From Rubrivivax sp. SCN 71-131 (GTDB lineage Bacteria; Pseudomonadota; Gammaproteobacteria; Burkholderiales; Burkholderiaceae_C), in contig MEFD01000015.1 in the NCBI GenBank assembly GCA_001724995.1, forward strand, positions 124,001 to 188,000: DNA of 64,000 nucleotides. Direction: 5' to 3'. Shown here one piece after another: positions 34,968-43,451 of this stretch. The translations under genes and the position numbers were made by a program. Position 1 is the stretch's first letter. Each line of letters starts with the position of its first letter. The notes below the pieces were generated by a model. That model was not told the DNA's origin. It saw nothing but the letters and a program-made list of their open reading frames with translations, and did not search any database.

Positions 34968-35786
34968 ATGGGCATGAAGCTCAACATCCTCTCCGACCTT
35001 CACCTCGGCTTCGACTCCATGGAGGGCCCGGTCACCGACGCCGACCTCGTCGTGCTGGCCGGCGACATCGCGCGCCCGCGCCAGGCCCTGGCCTGGGCAC
35101 TGCGGCTCGAGAAGCCGGTGCTCTACGTCCCGGGCAACCACGAGTTCTACGGCGGCAGCCTGGACGGCGCGCTGCGCGAGCTGCACGCGCTCTGCGCGGG
35201 CACGCAGGTGCAGGTGCTGGACCGCGGCGAGGTCGTCATCGACGGCGTGCGCTTCCTCGGCGCGATGCTGTGGAGCGACTTCCACCTCTTCCCCGGCCGC
35301 GAGCCGGAGGCCAAGGCCGAGGCGCTACGCCTCGTGCGCGACTTCAGCCGCATCCGCCTGCGCGCCGAGGGCGAGGCCCTCTTCACCCCCGACGACTGCG
35401 CCGCCCTCTTCGCGCGCGACAGCACCTGGCTGCAGCAGCGCCTGGCCTCGCCCTTCGACGGCCCGACCGTCGTCATCACGCACCACGCGCCGACGCGCCA
35501 GAGCGTGCACCCACGCTTTGCCGACTCGCTGCTCAGCGCCTGCTTCGTCTCCGACGCCGCCCAGCTGCTGGACGGGCGGCGCGTGCAGCTCTGGATCCAC
35601 GGCCACACGCACGACAGCTTCGACTACGACTGCAAGGGCACCCGCGTGGTCTGCAACCCGCGCGGCTACTGCCGCGGCGGCGTCACCGAGAACCAGGCCT
35701 TCGACCCCAACTTCATCGTCGAGGTGAATGCGACATCGCGGCCCGCGCAGGCCCCGGCGCCGGGGCAACACGCGGGCGCCGCCTGA
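34968..35786 (+). CDS. Calcineurin-like metallophosphoesterase
   Basis: A 272-residue phosphoesterase with the full set of metal-binding motifs: SDLHLGFD, LAGDIA, VPGNHEFYGG, ITHHAP and HGHTHD, in the usual order. The substrate is unknown; members act on nucleotides, phosphodiesters or phosphoproteins. No signal peptide, so cytoplasmic. The Pro/Ala-rich C-terminal tail lies outside the domain. It precedes the YiiX-like gene by 23 bp on the same strand, so the two may be an operon. Confidence 0.88.
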   Translation: MGMKLNILSDLHLGFDSMEGPVTDADLVVLAGDIARPRQALAWALRLEKPVLYVPGNHEFYGGSLDGALRELHALCAGTQVQVLDRGEVVIDGVRFLGAMLWSDFHLFPGREPEAKAEALRLVRDFSRIRLRAEGEALFTPDDCAALFARDSTWLQQRLASPFDGPTVVITHHAPTRQSVHPRFADSLLSACFVSDAAQLLDGRRVQLWIHGHTHDSFDYDCKGTRVVCNPRGYCRGGVTENQAFDPNFIVEVNATSRPAQAPAPGQHAGAA

Positions 35787-35809
35787 GCGCAGCCATCGCG
35801 AACGCGGCG

Positions 35810-36652
35810 ATGGCACCCTGGCTGCAAGCCCTGGCGAGCCGGCTTGGCCGCAAGGTGGCGGCCTACCTCGGCGCGCCGCACCCGCACGGGCAGATGATGG
35901 CCACCGTGCCGGCGCACGAACTGGCCGCCACGCTGCGCGCGGGCGACGTGCTGCTGGTGGAAGGCGGCTCGCGCGTGAGCCGCATCATCAAATATCTGAC
36001 GCAGTCGAACTGGTCGCACGCCACGCTCTACGTCGGCTGCGACCTGGCCGGCTGCCGCGGCCCGACGCTGGTCGAGGCCGATCTGGAGGACGGCGTGCGC
36101 GCGACGCCGCTTTCGGCATACACGCACATGCACACGCGCATCTGCCGCCCGCAAGGCCTGGCACCGGCTGAGATCGATCGGCTCGTGGCGCATGTCCTCG
36201 AACGCATTGGCGAGCACTACGACCTGCAGAACCTCGTCGATCTCGCGCGCTACCTGATGCCGATCTTCCCGATCCCGCAGCACCGGCGCCGGCAGATGCT
36301 GGCCTTCGGCAGCGGCGACCCGACGCGGGCGATCTGCTCGACGCTGATCGCCCAGGCCTTCCAGGCGATCCGCTACCCGATCCTGCCCGAACTGCGGCCC
36401 GAAGAAGACGACGGCGCCCCCGGACGGCACTACCGCCGCGAGCTGCTGCACATCCGGCACTACAGCCTCTTCGTGCCGCGCGACTTCGACATGTCGCCCT
36501 ACTTCGAGATCGTCAAGCCGACGCTGCAATCGGGCTTCGACCCCCACCGCCTGCAATGGGCCGAGACGCCGGAGGCCGCGAGTGCCGCCAGCGACGACCC
36601 CGCGTCGATCGTCGTCGAGCGCCGCGCCGAAGCCGGGCCCGGGGCCGCGTAG
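35810..36652 (+). CDS. YiiX-type permuted papain-like (NlpC/P60 clan) hydrolase
   Basis: A 280-residue protein with the circularly permuted papain-like arrangement: the catalytic His comes first in QSNWSHATLYVG and the catalytic Cys later in RAICSTLIAQAF. GDVLLVEGGSRVSRIIKYLT fits the YiiX/NlpC-P60-like N-terminal strand. These enzymes are amidases or lipases acting on acylated peptides or cell-wall material. The cell location is unclear; the N-terminal helix (PWLQALASRLGRKVAAYLG) is amphipathic rather than a signal peptide. It is convergent with the PaaX-family gene with only 13 bp between stops. Confidence 0.8.
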   Translation: MAPWLQALASRLGRKVAAYLGAPHPHGQMMATVPAHELAATLRAGDVLLVEGGSRVSRIIKYLTQSNWSHATLYVGCDLAGCRGPTLVEADLEDGVRATPLSAYTHMHTRICRPQGLAPAEIDRLVAHVLERIGEHYDLQNLVDLARYLMPIFPIPQHRRRQMLAFGSGDPTRAICSTLIAQAFQAIRYPILPELRPEEDDGAPGRHYRRELLHIRHYSLFVPRDFDMSPYFEIVKPTLQSGFDPHRLQWAETPEAASAASDDPASIVVERRAEAGPGAA

Positions 36653-36665
36653 CCCGCAGCCCCGA

Positions 36666-37589
36666 TCACGCCGAACGCAGGCCGCCGAAGCGCTCGAAGT
36701 AGCTGCCAGCGGGCGGCGGCGCCGGGCCCTCGGCGGTTTCCAGCACCGCCTCGACGTGCCGCTCGGCGGCGGCCTCGACGCGCCGGTACAGGTTGCGGCA
36801 GAGCGCCCGCGCGGCCGCACCCGGCCAGCCGCGCGGCATCAGTTCGTCGGGCAGCATGGGGTCGCGCAGCAGCACCCGCCGGTAGTCGTGCATGAGCAGG
36901 GTGCGCACGACGAAGGCGCGCTCGGGCGCGATCGCCTCCTCGCGCTGCAAGGCCAGCCACAGCGGGCGAAAGTCGGCGAGGAAGGCCTCGTAGTCGGCAG
37001 CCAGTCGCGCGGTGTCCCAGCCCTCCTGCACCAGCGACTCGAACACGTCGGCGCCGACCCAGGCCGCCGCGGCGCCGCGCAGCACCAGCACGCGCGGGCC
37101 AGACTCGGCCAGCAGCGCACGCAACGCCTCTTCGTCGGGGTCGGGGTGCAGCAGCACGCCGCCGTCCAGGCGACCAAAGCCGATCCAGCCCAGCTCGCGC
37201 AGCAGGCGCTGCCGCGCCGCGGCGTCGAGCGCGCCGAGCCCCAGTGCCACGATCGTCCATTGCCCGTCCCAGGGCCGCTGCTGCGGGCGGTAGATGCGCT
37301 CGTGCGCCGCGTCGACACGGCGCGCCCCGCTCTCGGTGAGGCGGTAGTCGCTGCGCCGCCCGCTGGCGCGCGGCTGCAGCCAGCCCTCCACCGCCAGCCG
37401 GTGCATGGAGGTGCGCACCGTGCGCTCGTTGACGCCCAGCGGCGCCAGCAGCGCGATCACGCTGCCGAGTGCGGCGTTGCCGCCGCGGTGCGAGATGGCG
37501 TCGCCGTAGACCGTGAAGATGAGCGATTTCGCCTTCGGGCTCGGCCGCGCGAGCAGCACGTCGAAGGGGTCGTCCTTGGGGCGTGGCAT
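36666..37589 (-). CDS. paaX: PaaX-family transcriptional regulator
   Basis: GntR-like winged-helix repressor of the PaaX family, whose effector in known cases is phenylacetyl-CoA. The 307-residue protein has the wHTH segment (SLIFTVYGDAISHRGGNAAL, then NERTVRTSMHRLAVEGWL), the central domain (WDGQWTIVALG, GRLDGGVLLHPDP) and the PaaX C-terminal region with RTLLMHDYRRVLLRDPMLP. No paa aerobic operon is nearby. It diverges from padB, a phenylacetyl-CoA-oxidising enzyme, making regulation by phenylacetyl-CoA plausible. The start is MPRPKDD; longer versions enter the Arg-rich leader. Confidence 0.88.
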   Translation of the reverse strand: MPRPKDDPFDVLLARPSPKAKSLIFTVYGDAISHRGGNAALGSVIALLAPLGVNERTVRTSMHRLAVEGWLQPRASGRRSDYRLTESGARRVDAAHERIYRPQQRPWDGQWTIVALGLGALDAAARQRLLRELGWIGFGRLDGGVLLHPDPDEEALRALLAESGPRVLVLRGAAAAWVGADVFESLVQEGWDTARLAADYEAFLADFRPLWLALQREEAIAPERAFVVRTLLMHDYRRVLLRDPMLPDELMPRGWPGAAARALCRNLYRRVEAAAERHVEAVLETAEGPAPPPAGSYFERFGGLRSA

Positions 37590-37661
37590 GGCCCGCGATG
37601 CTAGACGAGCGCGCCCTCGGCCCACCGTCCGGTGCGCAAGGCGCGCACCGCAACGCGACTT

Positions 37662-37679
37662 ATATGTTTCATTTCATAT
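37662..37679. promoter_or_regulatory. AT-rich inverted repeat between paaX and padB
   Basis: ATATG (37662-37666) and CATAT (37675-37679) with 8 bp between lie in a conspicuously AT-rich island (about 37660-37705). The island is near the probable paaX promoter, in a window that is otherwise above two-thirds GC. It may hold the paaX promoter; a perfect TTGACA at 37696 has no well-placed partner. Confidence 0.3.
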
Positions 37680-37807
37680 TTGCTCATGCATAGTTTTGAC
37701 ATACGATTACCGCGAAGGAGTGCTTGCCCGGCGCGCAGGGATCGAAGCGATCTCGCGGCAAGAACGGCGAAGCCGGCAAGCACCCGCGGTGCTTGTGGCG
37801 CGCTCCT

Positions 37808-37841
37808 CGTGATACACACTATATACATTGCGTGTATCACG
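37808..37841 (+). promoter_or_regulatory. Operator-like palindrome upstream of padB
   Basis: CGTGATACAC (37808-37817) and GTGTATCACG (37832-37841) are perfect 10-bp inverted arms around an AT-rich 14-bp spacer that contains TATACA/TACATT -10-like sequences, 41 bp before padB. The TGATAC/GTATCA core is similar in spirit to PaaX boxes, so binding by the adjacent PaaX-family regulator is the simplest guess. Confidence 0.6.
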
Positions 37842-37881
37842 TGCCTCAGATTTCGATCATCCAAGCGAAGCGGGAGAAGAC

Positions 37882-40653
37882 ATGGGCGAGAAGCGATCGG
37901 TTCCCACCTACTGCTACAACTGCGTCTCCGGCCCCGACTTCCTGCGCGTGCGGGTCGAGGACGGCGTGGCGCTCAACGTCGAGCCCAACCACGACGGCGC
38001 GGGCGTGCACCCGGCGCACGGCAGGCCCTGCGTGCGCGCCTACGGCCTGGTGCAGAAGACCTACAACCCCCACCGGGTGCTGACGCCGCTCAAGCGCACC
38101 AACCCGAAGAAGGGCCGCGACGAGGATCCAGGCTTCGTGCCCATCTCCTGGGACGAGGCGCTGGACATCGTCGCCCGCCGCCTGCTCGAGATCCGCGAGC
38201 GCGGCATCCTCGACGAGCAAGGCCTGCCGCGGGTGGCCGCCTCCTTCGGCCACGGCGGCACGCCGGCCAGCTACATGGGCACCTTCCCCGCCTTCCTCGG
38301 CGCCTGGGGGCAGATCGACTACAGCATGGGCTCGGGCCAGGGCGTCAAGTGCACGCACTCCGAGCACCTCTACGGCGAGTTCTGGCACCGCGCCTTCACC
38401 GTCTGCGCGGATACGCCCAACGCCCGCTACATCCTGTCCTTCGGCGCCAACGTCGAGGTCACCGGCGGCCCCTGCGCGGTGCGCCGCCACGCCGATGCGC
38501 GCATCCGCGGCGTCAAGCGCGTCAACGTCGAGCCGCACCTCTCGGTCACCGGCGGCTGCTCGGCCGAGTGGGTGCCGATCAAGCCCAAGACCGACCCCGC
38601 CTTCATGCTCGCGCTGCTGCACGTGCTGCTGTGCGAGGCCGGCGTCGAGCGCCTGGACGTCGACTTCCTGCGCGATCGCACCGCCTCGCCCTACCTCGTC
38701 GGCCCCGACGCGTACTACCTGCGTGATCCCGAGAGCCGCAAGCCGCTGATCTGGGACGAGCTGACCCAGCAGCCCCTGCCCTTCGACACCCCCGGCGCCC
38801 GGCCCGCGCTGGTCGGCCGCTTCACGGTGCCGCGCGCGGTGACGCAGCGCGCCGACGGCGAAGTCGGCGAGTTCAGCGACGCGAGCGCGCAGACCAGCCT
38901 CTCGGTGACCGTCGACGCCATGCGCCAGTACTCGCCCGAGTGGGCCGGCGTCATCTGCGACGTCTCGCCCGACACCATCCGCCGCGTCGCGCTCGAGTAC
39001 CTCGAGAACGCCTGCATCGGCGAGACGGTCGAGGTCGACGGCAAGATCCTGCCCTACCGCCCGGTCGCGGTGACGCTCGGCAAGACGGTCAACAACGGCT
39101 GGGGCGCCTTCGAGTGCTGCTGGGCGCGCACGGTGCTGGCCGCGGTCGTCGGCGCGCTGGAAGTGCCCGGCGGCACGCTCGGCACCACGGTGCGCCTGAA
39201 CAAGCCGCACGACAACCGCCTGCTGAGCGTGACACCCGGCGAAGACGGCTTCATGAGCTGCAACTTCAACCCCACGCAGCAGGGAAAGTGGTCGGCCAAG
39301 CCCACCGGGCGCAACGCGCACCGCACGCTGATCCCGCACGTCGGCAACTCGCCCTGGAGCCAGGCGCTCGGGCCCACGCACCTGGCCTGGATGTTCATGC
39401 GCGAGGCGCCCGAGTCCTGGCCCAAGCCCTCGCTGCCCGACCTCTGGTTCACCTACCGCACCAACCCGGCGATCGCCTTCTGGCAGACCGACTACCTGCT
39501 CGAGACGATCGCGCAGATGCCCTTCGTCGTCGCCTTCGCCTACGTGCAGGACGAGACCAACCACATGGCCGACATCCTGCTGCCCGAGGCGACCGACCTC
39601 GAGGGCACGCAGCTCATCCGCTGCGGCGGCACCAAGTTCATCGAGCAGGCCTGGGACTACCGCGGCGTCGTGCTGCGCCAGCCGGTCGTGGCGCCGCAGG
39701 GGCAGGCCCGCGACTTCACCTGGATCGCCACCGAGCTGGCGCGCCGCACCGGCCTGCTCGAGCCCTACATCCAGCGCCTGAACAAGGGCGCGGCGCTGGT
39801 GCCACTGAAGAACGAGCACGGCGACTTCCGCCTGCCCAGCGACCGCGTGCCCGAGGTCGACGAGATCTGGGACGCCGTCTGCAAGGCGGCGACCGCCGAG
39901 CTGAGCGAAGGTGCCGAAATCCACGACCTCGCGTGGATGAAGGAGAACGGCTTCTTCGCCGTGCCGCACACGCGCGTCGACTGGTACCTCACGCCCACGC
40001 TCGTCGAGCAGGGCCTGCGCTACGAGCTGCCCTACCAGGAGCGGCTGCTGCGCATCGGCAAGGAGCTCAAGAGCCGCCTGCACGAGCAGGGCGTGCACTG
40101 GTGGGACGAGCAGCTCGACGAGTACACGCCGCTGCCGGTGTGGCACGACGTCCCCGGGCGCTGGGAACAGGCGGTGCGCGACGCCGGCGCCGACCCGGAC
40201 GACTACCCGCTGTGGGGCATCACCACCAAGAGCATGCAGTACAGCGCCGGCAACAACGCCAGCATCCCGCTGATGGACGAGGTCGCGCGCAACGTGCGCG
40301 GCCACGGCCACATCATCATCAACGCCGCCACGGCGAAGAAGCACGGCATCGCGCACGACGACTGGATCGAGGTCTCCTCGCCGCACGGCAGCACGCAGGG
40401 GCGCGCCGAAGTCGTGCAGGGCTGCCGGCCCGACACCCTCGTCATCCCGGGGCAGTTCGAGTACTGGAAGACGCCGTTCGCCAAGGACCTGGGCTACCCC
40501 TCGCTGAACAAGGTAACGCCGATGGCGTCGAGCACGACGCTCAAGCTCACCGACGCCACCGGCTCGGGTGCGGACATCGTGCGCGTGCGCGTGCGCCGCA
40601 TCGACGCCCCGCAAGGCCGCACCGCCAGCGAGCGCAGCGAGGCCACGGCATGA
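37882..40653 (+). CDS. padB: Phenylacetyl-CoA:acceptor oxidoreductase, molybdopterin subunit PadB
   Basis: DMSO-reductase-family molybdoenzyme, 923 residues, expected to oxidise phenylacetyl-CoA to phenylglyoxylate in anaerobic phenylalanine/phenylacetate breakdown. The N-terminus PTYCYNCVSGPDFLRV has Cys11 and Cys14, with Cys50 in GRPCVRAYG. The usual third cysteine of the C-x2-C-x3-C set is missing (C-VSGP), as I recall for PadB relatives. There is no Tat or other signal peptide, as suits a CoA substrate in the cytoplasm. Further motifs are KTYNPHRVLTPLKRTNPKKG, TVNNGWGAFECCWART and the C-terminal molydopterin-dinucleotide domain. GGGAG lies 6 nt before the ATG. The function comes from remembered PadB similarity plus padC/padD neighbours; a related arylacetyl substrate is possible. 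Confidence 0.87.
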   Translation: MGEKRSVPTYCYNCVSGPDFLRVRVEDGVALNVEPNHDGAGVHPAHGRPCVRAYGLVQKTYNPHRVLTPLKRTNPKKGRDEDPGFVPISWDEALDIVARRLLEIRERGILDEQGLPRVAASFGHGGTPASYMGTFPAFLGAWGQIDYSMGSGQGVKCTHSEHLYGEFWHRAFTVCADTPNARYILSFGANVEVTGGPCAVRRHADARIRGVKRVNVEPHLSVTGGCSAEWVPIKPKTDPAFMLALLHVLLCEAGVERLDVDFLRDRTASPYLVGPDAYYLRDPESRKPLIWDELTQQPLPFDTPGARPALVGRFTVPRAVTQRADGEVGEFSDASAQTSLSVTVDAMRQYSPEWAGVICDVSPDTIRRVALEYLENACIGETVEVDGKILPYRPVAVTLGKTVNNGWGAFECCWARTVLAAVVGALEVPGGTLGTTVRLNKPHDNRLLSVTPGEDGFMSCNFNPTQQGKWSAKPTGRNAHRTLIPHVGNSPWSQALGPTHLAWMFMREAPESWPKPSLPDLWFTYRTNPAIAFWQTDYLLETIAQMPFVVAFAYVQDETNHMADILLPEATDLEGTQLIRCGGTKFIEQAWDYRGVVLRQPVVAPQGQARDFTWIATELARRTGLLEPYIQRLNKGAALVPLKNEHGDFRLPSDRVPEVDEIWDAVCKAATAELSEGAEIHDLAWMKENGFFAVPHTRVDWYLTPTLVEQGLRYELPYQERLLRIGKELKSRLHEQGVHWWDEQLDEYTPLPVWHDVPGRWEQAVRDAGADPDDYPLWGITTKSMQYSAGNNASIPLMDEVARNVRGHGHIIINAATAKKHGIAHDDWIEVSSPHGSTQGRAEVVQGCRPDTLVIPGQFEYWKTPFAKDLGYPSLNKVTPMASSTTLKLTDATGSGADIVRVRVRRIDAPQGRTASERSEATA

Positions 40654-41549
40654 CCGCCGCGGCAGTCTCTCTCTGTATGCGCCCTGCGTCGCCCAGCCCC
40701 TGCCCGAGCCCGGGTGAGGACGAAGCCCTCGCCCCGGTGGCCTCGGTCGCCGTGCGGCGCTGGCAGGACGGGCAAAGCGGCGAAGGCGTCGACTGGGTCT
40801 GCGAGGAGCAGCCGGTGAGCCTCGAGTACAACGGCATCGCCTACGCCGTGATGATGGCCACGCCGACGGCGCTGGAGGACTTTGCGCTCGGCTTCAGCCT
40901 CACCGAAGGCATCGTCGGCGCGCCCGAGGAAATCCTCGACACCGAGCTGCGCACGCACGGTCGCGGCCTGTGCGTGGCGATGCACATCACCGCGCGCCGC
41001 GCCGCCGCGCTGCGCGAGCGCCGACGCACGCTGGCCGGGCGCACCGGCTGCGGCCTCTGCGGCGTCGACAGCCTCGCCCACTTCGACCAGATGCCCGCGC
41101 CCGTCGGCGCCACGCAGCGCATCGACGCCACGGTGCTGGCGCAGGCGATGCAGACGATGGCGCGCACGCAGCCGCTGCGAGAGCTTACCGGCGCGACGCA
41201 CGCCGCCGTCTGGATGGCCGGGGACGGCAGCCTGCACGCGCTGCGCGAGGACGTCGGGCGCCACAACGCACTCGACAAGACCGTCGGCGCGCTGCGCCAC
41301 GCGGGGCTCGATCCTGCCGAGGGCGCGCTGCTCGTCACCAGCCGCGCCAGCTACGAGATGGTGCAAAAGGCCGCGGCCGCGGGTGCCGGCGTGCTCGCCG
41401 CCGTGTCCGCGCCCACGGCACTGGCCATCCGCACCGCCCAGGCGCTGAACCTCACGCTGGTGGCCTTTGCCCGCGGACAGCGCCACGTCGTCTACAGCCA
41501 TGCCTGGCGCCTGCAGGCGCCGGGCCTTGCCGAAGGAGCCTGCGAATGA
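40650..41549 (+). CDS. fdhD: FdhD, sulfurtransferase for molybdoenzyme maturation
   Basis: FdhD carries sulfur from IscS to the molybdenum cofactor and is needed by formate dehydrogenases and some relatives. The 299-residue protein has the typical GEGVDWVCEEQPVSLEYNG start and the catalytic Cys pair GCGLCGVDS. It also has REDVGRHNALDKTVGAL and SRASYEMVQKAAAAGAGVLA. It overlaps padB and padC by 4 bp each, so it lies inside the pad operon. That implies PadB needs a sulfurated cofactor, which is not usually stated for this enzyme. Confidence 0.94.
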   Translation: MTAAAVSLCMRPASPSPCPSPGEDEALAPVASVAVRRWQDGQSGEGVDWVCEEQPVSLEYNGIAYAVMMATPTALEDFALGFSLTEGIVGAPEEILDTELRTHGRGLCVAMHITARRAAALRERRRTLAGRTGCGLCGVDSLAHFDQMPAPVGATQRIDATVLAQAMQTMARTQPLRELTGATHAAVWMAGDGSLHALREDVGRHNALDKTVGALRHAGLDPAEGALLVTSRASYEMVQKAAAAGAGVLAAVSAPTALAIRTAQALNLTLVAFARGQRHVVYSHAWRLQAPGLAEGACE

Positions 41550-42199
41550 CCCGCTACGCGATGGTGGCCGACCTGCGCCGCTGCGTCGGCTGCCAGACCT
41601 GCACCGCCGCCTGCAAGGAAGCGCGCGCCACGCCGCCGGGCGTGCAGTTCCGTCGCGTGCTCGACCTCGAGGTCGGCGAGTACCCCGAGGTGCAGCGCGT
41701 CTTCCTGCCCACCGGCTGCCAGCACTGCGACGAGCCGCCCTGCCTCGAGGTCTGCCCTTCGACCGCCACGCGCAAGCGCACCGACGGCATCGTCACCATC
41801 GACGAAGCGCTCTGCATCGGCTGTTCGGCCTGCATCATGGCCTGCCCCTACGACGCGCGTTCGATGGTCGACGAAGAGGCCTTCGCCTACGGCGAGGAGG
41901 CGATGGCCAACGAACGGCACCGCGTCGACCCCGACCGCATCGGCGTGGCGATCAAGTGCGACTTCTGCGTCGACCGCGTCGACGCCGGTGTCGCCAAGGG
42001 CCTGGTCCCTGGCGTCGACCCGGCGGCCACCCCGATGTGCGTGCAGAGCTGCATCTCGGGCGCGCTGCACTTCGGCGACGTCGACGACCCGGACAGCAAT
42101 GTCTCGCGCCTGCTCGCCGAGAACCAGTCCTTCCGCATGCACGAGGACCTGGGCACGGGCCCTGGCTTTCATTACCTCTGGGACAAGGGAGCGCTGTGA
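41546..42199 (+). CDS. padC: PadC-like iron-sulfur electron-transfer subunit
   Basis: A 217-residue ferredoxin-type subunit predicted to hold four [4Fe-4S] clusters and carry electrons from PadB to the membrane subunit. Cys groups are CVGCQTCTAACKEA, CQHCDEPPCLEVCP, CIGCSACIMACPYDAR, and CDFC paired with CVQSC. The layout matches DmsB/NrfC/PadC-type subunits. There is no signal peptide. Start overlaps fdhD (ATGA) and the stop overlaps padD by one base. Confidence 0.92.
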   Translation: MTRYAMVADLRRCVGCQTCTAACKEARATPPGVQFRRVLDLEVGEYPEVQRVFLPTGCQHCDEPPCLEVCPSTATRKRTDGIVTIDEALCIGCSACIMACPYDARSMVDEEAFAYGEEAMANERHRVDPDRIGVAIKCDFCVDRVDAGVAKGLVPGVDPAATPMCVQSCISGALHFGDVDDPDSNVSRLLAENQSFRMHEDLGTGPGFHYLWDKGAL

Positions 42200-43095
42200 T
42201 GAGGCAGAACGAGACCGCGCGCCGCCAGCGCCACTGGGACCTGCGCGCCGCCGGCAACTTCATCGGCGGCGGCAGCGGCACCGGCCTGCTCATCGCTGCC
42301 GCGCTGTGGACGCTGCTGCCCGCGGCGGCCCCGGGCGTTCCGCTCTGGGCCGTGCTCGGCGGCATGGGCTTCGTGATGCTGGGCCTCTCGCTGGTGTGGC
42401 TGGAGATCGGCAAGCCCTGGCGCGCCTTCAACGTCTTCTTCCACCCGCAGACCTCGTGGATGACGCGCGAAGGCTTCATCGCCGCACCGCTGCTGGCCGC
42501 GGCCGCCGCCTCCGCCTGGTTCCAGAGCCGGCCGCTGCTGCTGCTGGCCGCGCTGCTCGCCGCCGGCTTCCTCTACTGCCAGGCGCGCATCCTGAAGGCT
42601 TCGAAGGCCATCCCCGCCTGGTCGCACCCGCGCACGGTTCCGCTCATCGTCGCCACGGCGCTGGCCGAGGGCAGCGGCCTGCTCCTGCTGCTGGGGGCCG
42701 CTGGCTCGCGCACCATGGTGGCACTTGCGCTGCTGGCCACGGTCGCACGCGAACTCGCCCGCACGCACTACAGGAACGGCCTCGTGCAAGCCGGCGCCCC
42801 GGAAGGCACGCTCGAATGGTTCGGCCACCCCGCCACGCGCGTGCTGCAGGCCACGCGCCTCATCGCCGCGCTGCTGCTGCTGGCGGCAGTCTTCGGCGCT
42901 GCCGGCACGCTCTCGCCGCTGCTGGCCGCCCTGGGCGGCGGCCTCGCAGCGCTCGGCGGCTGGGGCCTGAAGGTCATCCTCGTCACCCGCGCCGCCTTCA
43001 CCCGCGGCCTGCGCATCCCCTTCACCCCCTCCCGCGGCCGCGGGCCAACGGCGGCGGTGCTGCCGGCGGCGATGCTGCGGCAAGGGAGGCGGTGA
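42199..43095 (+). CDS. padD: PadD-like membrane anchor subunit (DmsC/NrfD type)
   Basis: A 298-residue inner-membrane protein with about eight hydrophobic segments (for example GTGLLIAAALWTLLPAAAPG and LLVWLEIGKPWRAFNVFF-like regions), expected to pass electrons from PadC to quinone. LEIGKPWRAFNVFFHPQTSW matches the NrfD/DmsC-type anchors. It is the last gene of padB-fdhD-padC-padD. Its 3' end has a degenerate second copy at 44338-44481, evidence of a duplication. Confidence 0.87.
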   Translation: MRQNETARRQRHWDLRAAGNFIGGGSGTGLLIAAALWTLLPAAAPGVPLWAVLGGMGFVMLGLSLVWLEIGKPWRAFNVFFHPQTSWMTREGFIAAPLLAAAAASAWFQSRPLLLLAALLAAGFLYCQARILKASKAIPAWSHPRTVPLIVATALAEGSGLLLLLGAAGSRTMVALALLATVARELARTHYRNGLVQAGAPEGTLEWFGHPATRVLQATRLIAALLLLAAVFGAAGTLSPLLAALGGGLAALGGWGLKVILVTRAAFTRGLRIPFTPSRGRGPTAAVLPAAMLRQGRR

Positions 43096-43160
43096 GCGGC
43101 GATCCTCGCATCGCTCCACGCATCTCGCGCCCCCTCGGCCGAAGGGGTAGAGTGGGCGCG

Positions 43161-43451
43161 ATGAAGTTCCTGATCGCGATCGAGCCGGAAAGCGAGCACA
43201 GCGCCTTTGGCGTCGTCGTACCCGATCTCCAGGGCTGCTTCTCGGCAGGTGACACGCTCGAAGAGGCCGTAGGCAGCGCCCGCGAAGCGATCGAGGCGCA
43301 TTGCGAGGTGCTCGCCGAGGACGGCGAAGACCTCCCGCGTGCTGCGCCGCTGGCCGAGCATCAGGCCGACCCCGACGTTGCGGGATGGATCTGGGCGATG
43401 GTGGACGTTCCGGTGGCAGCCTCTCTCCGGCCCTTTCGTGAGCAGCGATGA
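43161..43451 (+). pseudogene. Truncated HicB-like antitoxin copy without a HicA partner
   Basis: Residues 1-84 follow the complete HicB at 44739 closely (MKFLIAIEPESEHSAFGVVV, then GDTLEEA, DLPRAAPLAEHQADP, GWIWAMVDVPV). The sequence then departs into a short unrelated tail (SLRPFREQR) and stops at 96 residues. The C-terminal ribbon-helix-helix DNA-binding part of the intact copy is gone. No hicA precedes it. It follows padD by 65 bp, behind a short GGGTAGAGT element like the one before hicA. A remaining role in binding a toxin without binding DNA cannot be excluded. Confidence 0.75.

Noticed and set aside
37696..37701. Perfect TTGACA in the paaX-padB gap
   Set aside because: No -10-like hexamer stands at 16-18 bp in the plus direction, so I do not call it a promoter on its own.
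37846..40614. Long open frame on the minus strand opposite padB
   Set aside because: Composition (Val, Leu, Ala, His, Arg) and lack of any motif mark it as a shadow of padB, whose own motifs and start signal are clear.
43161..43451. First HicB copy as a functional, complete antitoxin
   Set aside because: It lacks the ribbon-helix-helix C-terminal part and has no hicA next to it, so I list it as a truncated copy.
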